Shown: positions 8,601 to 14,663, numbered from the stretch's first letter. The stretch is DNA of 15,001 bases from Methanothrix sp. (GCA_028688175.1 JAQTYS010000036.1:1-15001); one strand, 5' to 3'. The notes: generated by a model from the letters alone, not told the origin. A program made the numbers and translations.

Positions 8601-11600
8601 CGTTGAGATCTTCGAACTTCATACCGGAAAAACCGGTCGATTTCCAGTTGCCGAAATCAATGTCTGTCGGTCCGGCAACTCCCGAGACCAACGTGATGGC
8701 ATGCGTGCCTGGCGAGGCTGGATAGGACTGCGTCCAGCCAGCCTGGGCTACCTCTTGCACGGTGTAGCTGCCGGGAGCAATGTCGGTGAAAGAATAGGCG
8801 CCATCGGCATCGGTCTGGGTGCTTGAAATCTCAGTTACACCGCTCATGAGCTTAATTGTCCAGCCCTCAAGGCCCGGCTCGCCTAAATCCTTGACCCCAT
8901 TGCCGTTAAGATCTTCGAATTTCATTCCGGAAAAACCAGTAGCCCTGGCATTGCCGAAATTGATGTTAGTCGGGCCGGCAACTCCTGAGACCAGGTTTAT
9001 CGTATGCGTGCCTGGCGAGGCGGGATAAGTCTGAGCCCAGCCAGCCTGCGAAGCCTCCTCTACGGTGTAGCTGCCGGGCGCAATATCGGTGAAGGAATAG
9101 GCGCCATCGGCATCGGTCTGGGTGCTTGCAATCTCGGTGCCGCCGCTCATGAGCTTAATTGTCCAGCCCTCAAGGCCCGGCTCGCCTGCATTCCTGGCAC
9201 CATTGCCGTTGAGATCTTCGAATTTCATGCCCGAGAAACCAGTGGTGCGCCAGTTGCCGAAATTGATGTCCGTTGGTCCGGCGACTCCCGAGGCCAGAGT
9301 TACGGTTTGCGTGCCGGGCGTTGCGGGATAGGACTGCGTCCAACCGCTCTGAGCCACTTCTTCTACAATGTAGCTGCCGGGGGCAAGGCCGGTAAATGAA
9401 TAAGCTCCGCCTGTGCCGGTCTGAATGCTGTCAATCTCGGTTGCGCCTTGCTTGAGTTTGATGGTCCAGCCGGACAGACCAGGCTCGCCCGCATCTTTGG
9501 CTCCATTGCCGTTGAGATCTTCGAACTTCTGGCCGGAAAAGCCGGTCGATTTCCAGTTGCCGAAATTGATGTCCGTCGGTCCGGCAACTCCCGAGGCCAG
9601 AGTTATTGTATGCGTGCCGGGCGTTGCGGGATAGGACCGGGTCCAGCCGCTCTGAGCCACTTCTTCTACAGTGTAGCTGCCGGGGGCAAGGCCGTTAAAG
9701 GAATAAGCACCGCCTGTGCCTGTCTGGATGCTGGCGATCTCAGTTGTGCCTTGCTTGAGTTTAATGGTCCAGCCAGAGATGCCCGTTTCACCTGCGTCCT
9801 TGGCACCGTTTCCGTTGCTATCCTCGAATTTCACGCCGGAAAAGCCGGTAGGCTGGTAATTGCCAAAGTCCCTATCTGTCGGTCCGGCAACTCCTGCGAC
9901 CAGTGTTACTGCATGTGTGCCTGGCGAGGCGGGGTAGGACTGGGTCCAGCCGGACTGCAAAGTCTCCTCGACGGTGTAGCTGCCCGGCGCCAGGCCGGCA
10001 AAAGAATATGCGCCTCCGGCAGCGGTCTGAGTGCTGGCGATCTTAGTCCCGTCTTTCTTCAGATCAATGGTCCAGCTCGCCAGGCCCGGCTCGCCTGCAT
10101 CCTTGGCTCTATCGCCATCAAGGTCGTGAAACTTCATGCCGGCAATGGACTGGCTGCCGCGGACTGTGAAGTCCTGATTGGTCTGATCTGAGGAGAGCGG
10201 CGAATAGCTGCGTATTCCGCTTGCAGGCAGAGTGTTCACCCATCCGGTCTGCAGGATGGACCTTACCTCGTAATTTCCAGCAGGAAGATTGCTGAATGAA
10301 TAAGCGCCGCTCAGAGTTGTTGTCTGAGAGGTCTGTGTGCCATCTTTCCAAAGCTGCACCACCCAGCCGTTGGGCACGTAGCCTTCAAAATTATTCTTAG
10401 CCCCGTTGCCGTCCAGGTCGTAAATCACATGCCCGGAGATGGAATATACCCTGGTATCCTGGAAACTAACCGTCAGGCTGCCGCCGGCCTGCACTGAGGC
10501 CTTAGCCCAGGTATCGCCGGAAATGAAGGTGCTATGCCACGAGTTGCCATCGCTGCTGTATGTGACCTTGCTGGCGTCTGATGCCGTTATGCTGCTCACG
10601 ATCCAGCCTGATGGCACCGTCTGATGGAATGCATAGTATCCTGCCGCTAAACTGCTGAATATCTTGGTGTTAGAATAGGTGTCATCGGCACCAGTAGCAC
10701 CACTGTCGTCATCGAGAGTGAAGGTTCCCAGGTCGCCCAAGAAGGAGAAGTCTTGAGCGCTATTGGGAATGGCATCCAGGTTAACGGTCAGAGATCCCGA
10801 TACCGATCCCACGTTCAATTTCTCTAATCCGTTGTCCGGACCAACGATGTATATATATCCTTCATAAAATTGAATTGCATAGGGGGATCCGGCATTATAG
10901 CAATCCTGCACAACAGTTGGGTTACTAAGATCCCTAACAGTTACACTGGGCGATGAGGACGGGGCAACGACATAAATCTTGCCTCCGAATACGTGAACAT
11001 CGTAAGCGCCCGAAATGGAGAGCGGCGAATTAGCGACAGGATTTTCAGGGCTACTAATAGAGAATACATCAATAGTATTATCGGTTGCAAGGTAAATCTT
11101 GTCGTCGGTAACGCACAGTCCGCCTCCGCCTGAATTCATGGAGCCGCATGAAATAGTCTTGACAACGCTCGGTGAGTTGGGATTTGCCAGGCTCAGTACA
11201 ACCAGGCAGCCATCAGTGGTCCCTCCTGCTGCACCCACATAGGCGTAACTGCCTGAAATGTAAATGCCGATGGCAAATAGATTCGAATCCCAGTTTGTGC
11301 ACAATCCCAAATGGGCTCCATTTGCAGCATTGACTACCTCTACGCCCGACGATCCCTCTGTCATATAAGCGTTGCTTCCGGATACAGACACATCGTATGC
11401 TGGATTGGATACATCATAACTACTACCACTCGTTATTGGATTCACAGGCATAACGAATAGTTTTCCATTATCGGCTGTTGATGCTATATACCCGATCCCA
11501 TTCAAGATGAAAATACCGTTGGGATTAGAGATAGATTCACTATCTGCTACGCTCATAGTGCAGGCGCCGCTGGCCGGAGCAGTCGCCGCCAGCAGAATAA

Positions 11601-11649
11601 GAAGCGCAGTAAAGAAGATCCCTGCGGATCTTGCCATCATCGGAGACAT
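2662..11649 (-). CDS. Giant secreted multidomain surface protein with SdrD-B-like and DUF11-like repeats
   Basis: The product is about 2995 residues. The start at 11649 is preceded by AGGAGGA with a six-base spacer and opens a clear signal peptide (Arg7, hydrophobic core 10-22, cleavage near 28-29). Residues 30-285 look like a beta-propeller of LVIVD/YVTN-like repeats. Residues 285-400 resemble a SpaA/prealbumin-like domain (FLGDLGTFTLDDD). Residues 402-2120 hold 17 SdrD-B-like units with acidic Ca-binding-type loops of the form DxNGNGxxDxGE and the PGSYTVEE and GW signatures. Residues 2120-2390 look like two DUF11-type beta-sandwiches. Residues 2393-2696 are Ser/Glu-rich, carry many N-glycosylation sequons and are unfamiliar. 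Two further DUF11-like domains (2697-2945) lead to a tail ending CGSCPSCSC. No C-terminal membrane helix, PGF-CTERM or LPXTG-like signal is seen, so the anchoring mode is unclear. It is probably an adhesin, sheath or aggregate-matrix protein. It lies downstream of the collar and GNAT genes on the same strand, with 162 bases between it and the GNAT stop. Confidence 0.85.
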   Translation of the reverse strand: MSPMMARSAGIFFTALLILLAATAPASGACTMSVADSESISNPNGIFILNGIGYIASTADNGKLFVMPVNPITSGSSYDVSNPAYDVSVSGSNAYMTEGSSGVEVVNAANGAHLGLCTNWDSNLFAIGIYISGSYAYVGAAGGTTDGCLVVLSLANPNSPSVVKTISCGSMNSGGGGLCVTDDKIYLATDNTIDVFSISSPENPVANSPLSISGAYDVHVFGGKIYVVAPSSSPSVTVRDLSNPTVVQDCYNAGSPYAIQFYEGYIYIVGPDNGLEKLNVGSVSGSLTVNLDAIPNSAQDFSFLGDLGTFTLDDDSGATGADDTYSNTKIFSSLAAGYYAFHQTVPSGWIVSSITASDASKVTYSSDGNSWHSTFISGDTWAKASVQAGGSLTVSFQDTRVYSISGHVIYDLDGNGAKNNFEGYVPNGWVVQLWKDGTQTSQTTTLSGAYSFSNLPAGNYEVRSILQTGWVNTLPASGIRSYSPLSSDQTNQDFTVRGSQSIAGMKFHDLDGDRAKDAGEPGLASWTIDLKKDGTKIASTQTAAGGAYSFAGLAPGSYTVEETLQSGWTQSYPASPGTHAVTLVAGVAGPTDRDFGNYQPTGFSGVKFEDSNGNGAKDAGETGISGWTIKLKQGTTEIASIQTGTGGAYSFNGLAPGSYTVEEVAQSGWTRSYPATPGTHTITLASGVAGPTDINFGNWKSTGFSGQKFEDLNGNGAKDAGEPGLSGWTIKLKQGATEIDSIQTGTGGAYSFTGLAPGSYIVEEVAQSGWTQSYPATPGTQTVTLASGVAGPTDINFGNWRTTGFSGMKFEDLNGNGARNAGEPGLEGWTIKLMSGGTEIASTQTDADGAYSFTDIAPGSYTVEEASQAGWAQTYPASPGTHTINLVSGVAGPTNINFGNARATGFSGMKFEDLNGNGVKDLGEPGLEGWTIKLMSGVTEISSTQTDADGAYSFTDIAPGSYTVQEVAQAGWTQSYPASPGTHAITLVSGVAGPTDIDFGNWKSTGFSGMKFEDLNGNGAKDAGEPGLKDWTIKLMSGSTELGSTQTGTDGAYSFSGIAPGSYTVQEVAQAGWTQSYPTSPGTHAITLASGVAGPMDLDFGNWKSTGFSGQKFEDLNGNGAKDAGEPGLADWTIRLMKGATVVASALTLADGAYSFTGIAPGSYIVEETAQAGWTQSYPASPGTQTVNLVSGAAGPTDIDFGNWRATGFSGMKFNDLDRNGARDAGEPGLSGWTIKLMKGATEISSTQTAADGSYSFTDIAPGSYTVEEAAQSGWVQSYPATPGMHPITLVSGIAGPTDIDFGNRGSLAISGMKFHDKNANGKKDDGEPGLSGWEIQLKDSSDNLLQTATTSAEPGKEGVYEFADLSPRTYRVYEASKNGWVRTAPAEDHYTITLTDSSSRGNLFGNNQLAISGMKFHDKNANGVMDDGEPGLSGWEIQLKDSSDNLLQTATTSSEPGKEGVYEFVDLQPGTYLVYEVQKSGWVRTVPEQEYHTVTLTNMPSRGNLFGNDLVKISGTKFEDFNGNGAKDSGELGLSGWTIRLTKEGTEVANTVTAADGSYSFTGIAPGSYTVEEAAHAGWTQSYPLSGTHTFSLASGESGRSGLDFGNFRPTGFAGTKFEDLNGNGAKDSGEPGLSGWTIRLMKEGALVASTVTGADGSYSFVDIAPGSYTVEEAAQPGWTQSYPSTGTYSVTLVSGVAGPTDRDFGNYWSTSLSGMKFGDLNGNGAKDSAEPGLEGWTIRLMNGATEVASTQTSSDGIYSFAGIVTGSYTVEEVAQAGWLQTYPASPGIHSITLDSGVDGPIDLDFGNWKTTGLSGMKFEDSNANGVKDNGEPGLGDWTIRLMNGATEIAKTVTAADGSYSFAGVVAGSYTVEEIAQAGWTQSYPASGTYAITLISGFDGPKDVDFGNWRKTGLFGMKFEDINGNGVKDRGEPGLPGWKIVLKKEGTEIANTMTVANGSYSFADIVPGSYTVEEEAQDGWLQTCPASPGIYSLNLLSGIDSLNIDFGNFKATGFAGTKFEDKNGNGIRDSGEPGLAGWTISLKKDGTVFASTQTAADGGYYFADVAPGSYTVEETAQDGWTQTCPTDDIYTAVSSSGQVKITADQSEVPATEANFGNRKLVEAFSVEIVADHQTVLPGESLIFTITINRVGDILLDSLSVQYTLPNGLKFVSANPSPQSIIENLDGSTNLTWTDLAFSSFLAAQLASSQSISASPTDASAPSTTITVNSEVQSDAPQILTGTVEVEGSTVEAEVAKDEDTVTVNVPSQHIYLNKTSDLKEVWPGATIGYTITYENLVNIPLTQVTITEQASSDLIFLSASPAPDQDTDNVWSIGDLAPREKGTINVLFQVKNTTNLSFLSQSSVSGSGFVSSYRRLSTETESQGLRNSVTLTCKEFTPVSTSYFVKLRDSDGTSLLKTEHGSGDYRSEEVAALKMQNRSISTAGSLKAVYRPTSFLLPGGKSINYSSEIASSTQTRNRATEASTSQEIRYAKSLEMDQKLLVDKNETLLSVEGSLQGQVHLGVLKKDGQAVKPAPIFESSQDYTGTFRFNQSLEDYGSNVRLIRNASGLGQAASDLRLKKSQRSYEHGNGSYESEEQASTAESYLAKDLSVSSNPQYGYGKWKSGIWSKSSGKSYLGQEVSSADYIKEETKASGLNDLSSNLSYRGQGRFRAVSEPDNRSMMDLDEEYVGEYTIQRKVHLGGVSHFDRPHITLNKIGKLVPGTVVADYTINVLNDGNTALGPVYVWDIFPAGTDYLTSSLKPNRLQPGYANWSLLYLGIGQSVTISLRLNLTDPQDELVNLVYASGGHNDEWVTAGNMSVIQFDWLGCCQPDLLLEKQARVDDADGRTIWYRILLQNRANVSLAAQVTDRLPAGLKFLNASAEPQVEGQELVWVTGAIPAGQSRFIEYRVQATQNGRFVNTALAEVHALDGSGGGMAKASATVTVGEATSYTEDGWRPPEWGLDRIEMICDDEIAGDGGSCGSCPSCSCATEGF
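5285..10447 (-). repeat. Seventeen tandem SdrD-B-like coding repeats, about 300-306 bp each
   Basis: A fixed landmark, the complement of the codons for the acidic DAGEPG segment, recurs at 10099, 9796, 9493, 9190, 8887, 8584, 8281, 7978, 7675, 7369, 7063, 6763, 6463, 6160, 5860 and 5560. A more divergent first unit lies upstream near 10390-10447. Eight successive spacings from 10099 to 7675 are exactly 303 bp; later ones are 300, 303 or 306 bp. Each unit encodes a GxKFxDxNGNGxxDxGExGL start, a W-x-I-x-L strand, a YSF...PGSYTVEE strand, GW...YPASPGTH and a GPTDxxFGN linker. Nucleotide identity between some units is very high: the blocks beginning at 8281 and 9493 match almost base for base over about 75 bp. 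This suggests recent duplication or gene conversion. Confidence 0.9.
7112..7728 (-). repeat. Pair of divergent repeat units inside the SdrD-B-like array
   Basis: Two adjacent units differ from the other fifteen. Both carry DKNANG in place of the usual DLNGNG loop. They have a longer middle segment with KDSSDNLLQTATTS and EPGKEGVYEF, and end in RGNLFGN rather than the GVAGPTD linker. The two are very similar to each other, so they look like one variant unit that was duplicated. They sit roughly mid-array and may form a hinge or a differently binding segment; that function is a guess. Confidence 0.8.
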
Positions 11650-11765
11650 TTCGCATCCTCCTGGGCCTTTGATGGAATAATCGATTTGTTCAGCAAAATG
11701 TGGAATATGCACCCAGAAAAACCCTCCATTGAGAGTCTTCTTGGACCATGATAAATACAATTCAT
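11637..11765 (-). CDS. Possible 42-residue leader ORF overlapping the start of the giant gene
   Basis: An ATG at 11765-11763 opens a 42-codon frame that ends at TGA 11639-11637, 13 bases inside the giant gene in another frame. AGGAG (11774-11778) lies eight bases before this ATG, a good ribosome site that does not fit the in-frame TTG at 11760 of the long gene. The peptide (MNCIYHGPRRLSMEG...) resembles nothing I know. It could be a translated leader coupling ribosome flow into the giant gene, or a chance frame. Short length and lack of homology keep confidence low. Confidence 0.2.
   Translation of the reverse strand: MNCIYHGPRRLSMEGFSGCIFHILLNKSIIPSKAQEDAKCLR
11656..11662 (-). promoter_or_regulatory. 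Ribosome binding site that fixes the giant gene start
   Basis: The minus strand reads AGGAGGA at 11662-11656, six bases before the ATG at 11649-11647. It is close to a perfect anti-Shine-Dalgarno match and directly precedes the signal peptide. It argues against the upstream in-frame TTG at 11760, which would put 37 uncharacteristic residues before the signal peptide. Confidence 0.75.
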
Positions 11766-11808
11766 TAATTCAGCTCCTACCGACCTTGCCGCTTAACAAT
11801 AATATTAT

Positions 11809-11820
11809 CAATTATATTTT
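11809..11820 (-). promoter_or_regulatory. Possible TATA box for the giant gene or its leader ORF
   Basis: The minus strand reads AAAATATAATTG at 11820-11809, overlapping the end of the GNAT gene. A start of transcription about 25 bases downstream (near 11785) would fall just before the AGGAG at 11774-11778. The GNAT-giant gap is AT-rich with several TATA-like runs, so this is only the best placed of several candidates. The giant gene may instead be read through from the genes upstream. Confidence 0.25.
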
Positions 11821-12378
11821 AGATATTTTCCCGCCGTCAAAGTCTCCCTGGATTGTAGGAAGCTTCTCCATGAGCAAATAGGCACCATCATCTTTCGCTA
11901 TCGCAAATCCCAGTCGCTCGTAGAAGCGCACCGCTGCGCTCTGTTTGTAGACGTGCAGCCTGATTGAGTGCCCCTGTTCGGCCTCGGCCTTAATCAGTCT
12001 TTTCATTAATATGCTGCCGATCCCATGGTTCCTGTGATCGGGCAAAAGTGCGATCTCTGCCAGATGCAGTTCATCATTCCTCAGGACAAAGGTCATTCTG
12101 CCAATTGGCCCGCCGTCCTGAAGGACTATCAGGTGCTCCGCTTCCGGCATATTCACCTGGTAGTGCCCCTGCTGAGCGACAAATTGCAATTTCAATAAAT
12201 TTTTTCTCTCCAATTCCCCAAGAAAAGCGAAGTCAGGCTCGCGAATGCTGCAAAAAATACTAAAAAAGAACGATTCATCCTCCTGGCATGCTGCGCGCAG
12301 AGCCAGCCTCGGACGTAGATCGCTCCACCAAGAGCCGTCCCAACTGTTTTCCAGACTGCTTTTCGCCCTTTCTTGCAT
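11812..12378 (-). CDS. GNAT-family N-acetyltransferase linked to the collar genes
   Basis: The 188-residue product has an unassigned N-terminal half, with features such as LKLQFVAQQGHYQ (about 62-74), and a C-terminal GNAT core. Motif A is clear: EIALLPDHRNHGIGSILM, with the acetyl-CoA pyrophosphate loop R116-x-x-G119-x-G121. Motif B follows with RFYERLGF (151-158), where Tyr153 is the usual proton-donor position. The ATG directly follows the TGA of the third collar gene (TGAATG), with AGGGG four bases upstream of the ATG, so the two genes are probably translationally coupled. From general knowledge, this subtype is often found beside tail-collar (MdpB-like) genes in bacteria. It could acetylate a collar protein or a small molecule used with them, but the substrate cannot be read from the sequence. 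No transmembrane segment or signal peptide is present. Confidence 0.8.
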   Translation of the reverse strand: MQERAKSSLENSWDGSWWSDLRPRLALRAACQEDESFFFSIFCSIREPDFAFLGELERKNLLKLQFVAQQGHYQVNMPEAEHLIVLQDGGPIGRMTFVLRNDELHLAEIALLPDHRNHGIGSILMKRLIKAEAEQGHSIRLHVYKQSAAVRFYERLGFAIAKDDGAYLLMEKLPTIQGDFDGGKISKI

Positions 12379-12912
12379 TCATCCCCTGGTTGGAAAGATC
12401 CCTTCCACGGCTATTATGAAGTTCAATGCCATAGAAGGCTGGACATTCTGATGGGGTGAGGATCCGCCTGCAGAATCTATGGAAACGCAACTGCTGGCAA
12501 GATCTACCAGCGTCTGACCCGCCGACGGGACATATTCGTTCCTCGGGGCATCAGTGCTGGAAACCACTGCAACACCAGGTACATTTCCGCCTGGGGTTTC
12601 AGAGTCGCTTCTGTTGGCGCATTTTACCTGACCCGGGTGGCTGTGCACCGGAAGATTATCTGCGGCGAGCGCTACCGTCTCATATCCGCCTTTCTGCCCC
12701 AATTGATAACCTGTACCGTAGCCCAGAGGCACTCTTCCTCTGAAGTCCGGCAGAGCAAAGTTGTTTACGCCGTCTCCTCCATAGGTTTTACCTATTAAAG
12801 CAAAGAGGGCATCATTTCCAGATATAGGTAGAATCTGACCCTGGCACATCATCCAGCCCATGGGTGCATAGTTTCCTGCAAATATCTTTATCTCGCCTAA
12901 GAATGGGTCCAT
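12379..12912 (-). CDS. Phage tail collar domain protein, MdpB-like, third of three
   Basis: The 177-residue product has the N-terminal collar domain (GEIKIFAGNYAPMGW, then FALPDFRGRVPLGYGTG at about 52-68), the LPVHSH metal-binding-type HxH motif (about 89-94), and a variable centre. It ends in the family C-terminus, PHQNVQP...FIIAVEGIFPTRG. GGAGGAAG (12917-12924) lies four bases upstream of the ATG and only 15 bases separate it from the preceding collar gene. It is the most divergent of the three: it has an extra Cys pair around the variable region and VQPSMALNF where the others have MQPY. No signal peptide is seen. Collar domains normally form trimeric fibre tips on phage tails. Here no tail genes accompany it. 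Confidence 0.87.
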   Translation of the reverse strand: MDPFLGEIKIFAGNYAPMGWMMCQGQILPISGNDALFALIGKTYGGDGVNNFALPDFRGRVPLGYGTGYQLGQKGGYETVALAADNLPVHSHPGQVKCANRSDSETPGGNVPGVAVVSSTDAPRNEYVPSAGQTLVDLASSCVSIDSAGGSSPHQNVQPSMALNFIIAVEGIFPTRG

Positions 12913-12927
12913 GTCACTTCCTCCAAT

Positions 12928-13458
12928 TTATGATCGCGACGGATAAATTCCTACCACGCAGATTATGAAATTCGTGACGGAATAGGGCTGCATATTCTCG
13001 TGTGGCGCAGATGCACCGGCATTGCCGACGACCACAGACTGCCCGTCCATATTAGCCAGAGCACCTCCGGAAGGCTGGCTATATGCCTTGTTGCCGGCGG
13101 CAGTGCCTGGGACATTTCCTGCGGGTGAATCCCTGTTGCCCTGGCTGGCCCCTTTAAGTCTGGCGCTATGTGAATGTGCTGGCATCTGGTCAACAGTAAG
13201 TGCCACGCCGCTCGATCCTGCCGACTCGCCAATGATGTGGTTTTGTCCCTGACCCTGGCCGAAATGCATCGGCACCCGCCCGTTGAGATTGGGAAGAGCA
13301 AAGGTCGTCGTTCCATTGCCGCCATATGCTATACCCAGAATGCTGTAGAGCGCATTATATTGAGATATGGACAGGATCTGTCCATTGCACTCCATCCAGC
13401 CCTGCGGAGCAAATCCGCCTGCAAACATCCTAATCTCGCCAATAAATCCTTCTGACAT
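12928..13458 (-). CDS. Phage tail collar domain protein, MdpB-like, second of three
   Basis: The 176-residue product has the collar domain at about 5-70 (GEIRMFAGGFAPQGW, SILGIAYGGNGTTTFALPNL, GRVPMHFGQG), a QMPAHSH motif at about 91-97, a Gly/Ala-rich variable middle and the C-terminal signature HENMQPYSVTNFIICVVGIY. It is clearly paralogous to its two neighbours. GGAGA (13463-13467) precedes the ATG by four bases. The 70-base gap from the first collar gene holds a TATA-like run (minus strand, 13494-13481), so a secondary promoter is possible. The predicted role is a fibre or tip protein; the receptor or partner is unknown. Confidence 0.88.
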   Translation of the reverse strand: MSEGFIGEIRMFAGGFAPQGWMECNGQILSISQYNALYSILGIAYGGNGTTTFALPNLNGRVPMHFGQGQGQNHIIGESAGSSGVALTVDQMPAHSHSARLKGASQGNRDSPAGNVPGTAAGNKAYSQPSGGALANMDGQSVVVGNAGASAPHENMQPYSVTNFIICVVGIYPSRS

Positions 13459-13528
13459 AATTTCTCCATGGATATTTTAGTTATTAAATATTCATTGTAA
13501 TTTTTTTGCCTGCGCTCTTCCCTTAATT

Positions 13529-14059
13529 CTAACTTCTTACAGGATAAATGCCATAAATAGCGATGATGAAGCTCAAAGTCAAGTATGGCTGCATATTGGA
13601 ATGAGGCTGAGATCCGCCGGAATTTGACAGGGAGACAGATCCTTCGGCCATATTGGCCAGAGATGCGTCAGGTGTATTGTATATATTTGACCTGGCTATT
13701 TTGCCAAGGAGGTTATTTTGCGGCTGATTGGTGGTGCCTGCGTTTGCGGCCTTGACGGTGGCGGTATGATTGTGAGCCGGCATTTGATTCAAGGCTAAAG
13801 AGATATTTTCGCTTCCAACGACATCGCCCAGTGCATGGTTAGTGAGTTCTGGCCCTTGTCCGAAGTGAAGGGGAATCCTACCCTTGAGATTTGGCAGTGC
13901 GAAGGTAGTCTTCCCGTCGCCTCCGTATGTTGTGCCCAGAATGGAGAATAAAGCCGTGTTTTGAGCTATTTGCATAATCTGGCCGTCGCAAAATGCCCAG
14001 CCATAAGGAGCAAAATTGCCTGCAAACAATTTGATTTCGCCAATAAATGGATCTGACAT
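13529..14059 (-). CDS. Phage tail collar domain protein, MdpB-like, first of three
   Basis: The 176-residue product has the collar domain (GEIKLFAGNFAPYGW, SILGTTYGGDGKTTFALPNL, GRIPLHFGQG), QMPAHNH at about 92-98, and the C-terminal signature HSNMQPYLTLSFIIAIYGIY. It is the promoter-proximal gene of the run. No Shine-Dalgarno sequence precedes its ATG, but an archaeal TATA/BRE is centred 29 bases upstream, which suggests a leaderless or nearly leaderless message. The three paralogues share their ends and differ mainly in the central 80-145 residues, as expected if that part forms a specific tip. No secretion signal is seen. Confidence 0.88.
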   Translation of the reverse strand: MSDPFIGEIKLFAGNFAPYGWAFCDGQIMQIAQNTALFSILGTTYGGDGKTTFALPNLKGRIPLHFGQGPELTNHALGDVVGSENISLALNQMPAHNHTATVKAANAGTTNQPQNNLLGKIARSNIYNTPDASLANMAEGSVSLSNSGGSQPHSNMQPYLTLSFIIAIYGIYPVRS

Positions 14060-14082
14060 AGAGTTGGTTTAGTTCGGATAGC

Positions 14083-14094
14083 TAATAAATATTT
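14083..14094 (-). promoter_or_regulatory. TATA box of the collar-GNAT run
   Basis: The minus strand reads TGGAAATATTTATTAG around 14097-14082: a purine-rich BRE-like TGGAAA merging into the TATA-like AAATATTTATTA. Its centre lies about 29 bases from the ATG at 14059. Archaeal initiation occurs about 25-27 bases from the box centre, so transcription would begin at or within a few bases of the start codon. This agrees with the missing ribosome site. Confidence 0.5.
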
Positions 14095-14260
14095 CCAGTG
14101 ATCTCAGGAAGGCTTGCATAATTTCAAGGATAGGTGAATTGTAATAAAATCTTATTTTTTCTTTGAAATATTTTAATATAAATTAATCATCGATGCATCT
14201 TACTGATATTAGGATTATATCTGAATATTTCAGCCAATTATGGAACAATTACAAAAAGAA

Positions 14261-14268
14261 TTTATACT
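14261..14268 (+). promoter_or_regulatory. Possible TATA box of the winged-helix gene
   Basis: TTTATACT follows an A-rich BRE-like run (14254-14260) and would start transcription near 14290, about 40 bases before the coding start. A second TATA-like run at 14288-14298 is an alternative. The whole 14060-14321 divergent region is AT-rich, so assignment is weak. I see no RNA gene or strong hairpin in it. Confidence 0.3.
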
Positions 14269-14330
14269 AAAAAGGACATCATTACAGTATATCTAAATAA
14301 ATTAAGTACAAGATCGGTCCTGTGGTAGAA

Positions 14331-14663
14331 ATGTCAAAAAATTCAATTAACAATCTCTCCAACAGCTACTCAAACCTTCAGGAGAGAGCGCTTGATCTCA
14401 TAGGTTCAAGAGGAGACGGTCTGTTTCAGTCGGAGCTGCGCCGTCTCATGTCCATTGACAGCAGCAAGTGCTCAAAGATTGTGTGCAAGATGCAAAGCAA
14501 TGGCCTCATTTATCGCGAGAAGGTTCCCGCCAGCAGCACCTATCTGTTGAAGCTCACCCGGCCACCCCAGAATATCTCCTTTGACAAGCCTGCTCGCCGG
14601 GACATCGATAGCTACTTAACTGAGTTCTATCTGCTTTACCTGGTGCGCGGCATCTCAGGCTAA
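14331..14663 (+). CDS. Small winged-helix (MarR-like) DNA-binding protein
   Basis: The product is 110 residues from the ATG at 14331, or 113 from a GTG at 14322; neither start has a convincing ribosome site. Residues about 14-75 look like a winged helix: a first helix around QERALDLIG, a helix-turn-helix around LFQSELRRLMSIDSSKCSKIVCKMQSNG, and a wing with LIYREKVPASSTYLLKLT. This matches the MarR-like pattern used in many archaeal regulators. The C-terminal 35 residues end in a hydrophobic helix (about YLTEFYLLYLVRGI) that may dimerise. It lies 24 bases before the DGGGP synthase gene on the same strand and is divergent from the collar genes. It could act on either unit or elsewhere; the sequence does not decide. 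Confidence 0.7.
   Translation: MSKNSINNLSNSYSNLQERALDLIGSRGDGLFQSELRRLMSIDSSKCSKIVCKMQSNGLIYREKVPASSTYLLKLTRPPQNISFDKPARRDIDSYLTEFYLLYLVRGISG

Noticed and set aside
9448..10191. Long plus-strand open frame of 247 codons and similar ones through 6200-9640
   Set aside because: They lie antisense to the SdrD-B-like repeats, recur with the same 303-bp period, and read as the reverse frame of the repeat codons. No ribosome sites or independent domain signatures are seen.
5285..10447. Regular repetition suggesting a CRISPR array
   Set aside because: The units are about 300 bp, coding throughout and diverge gradually. There are no short identical repeats separated by unique spacers.
11650..11760. 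Extension of the giant gene to the TTG at 11760
   Set aside because: It would add 37 residues before a clear signal peptide and bypass the strong AGGAGGA placed six bases before the ATG at 11649.
12379..14059. Prophage remnant
   Set aside because: Only collar-domain proteins are present. There is no integrase, terminase, portal, capsid, sheath or baseplate gene in the window, and the neighbours are a GNAT gene and a giant surface protein.
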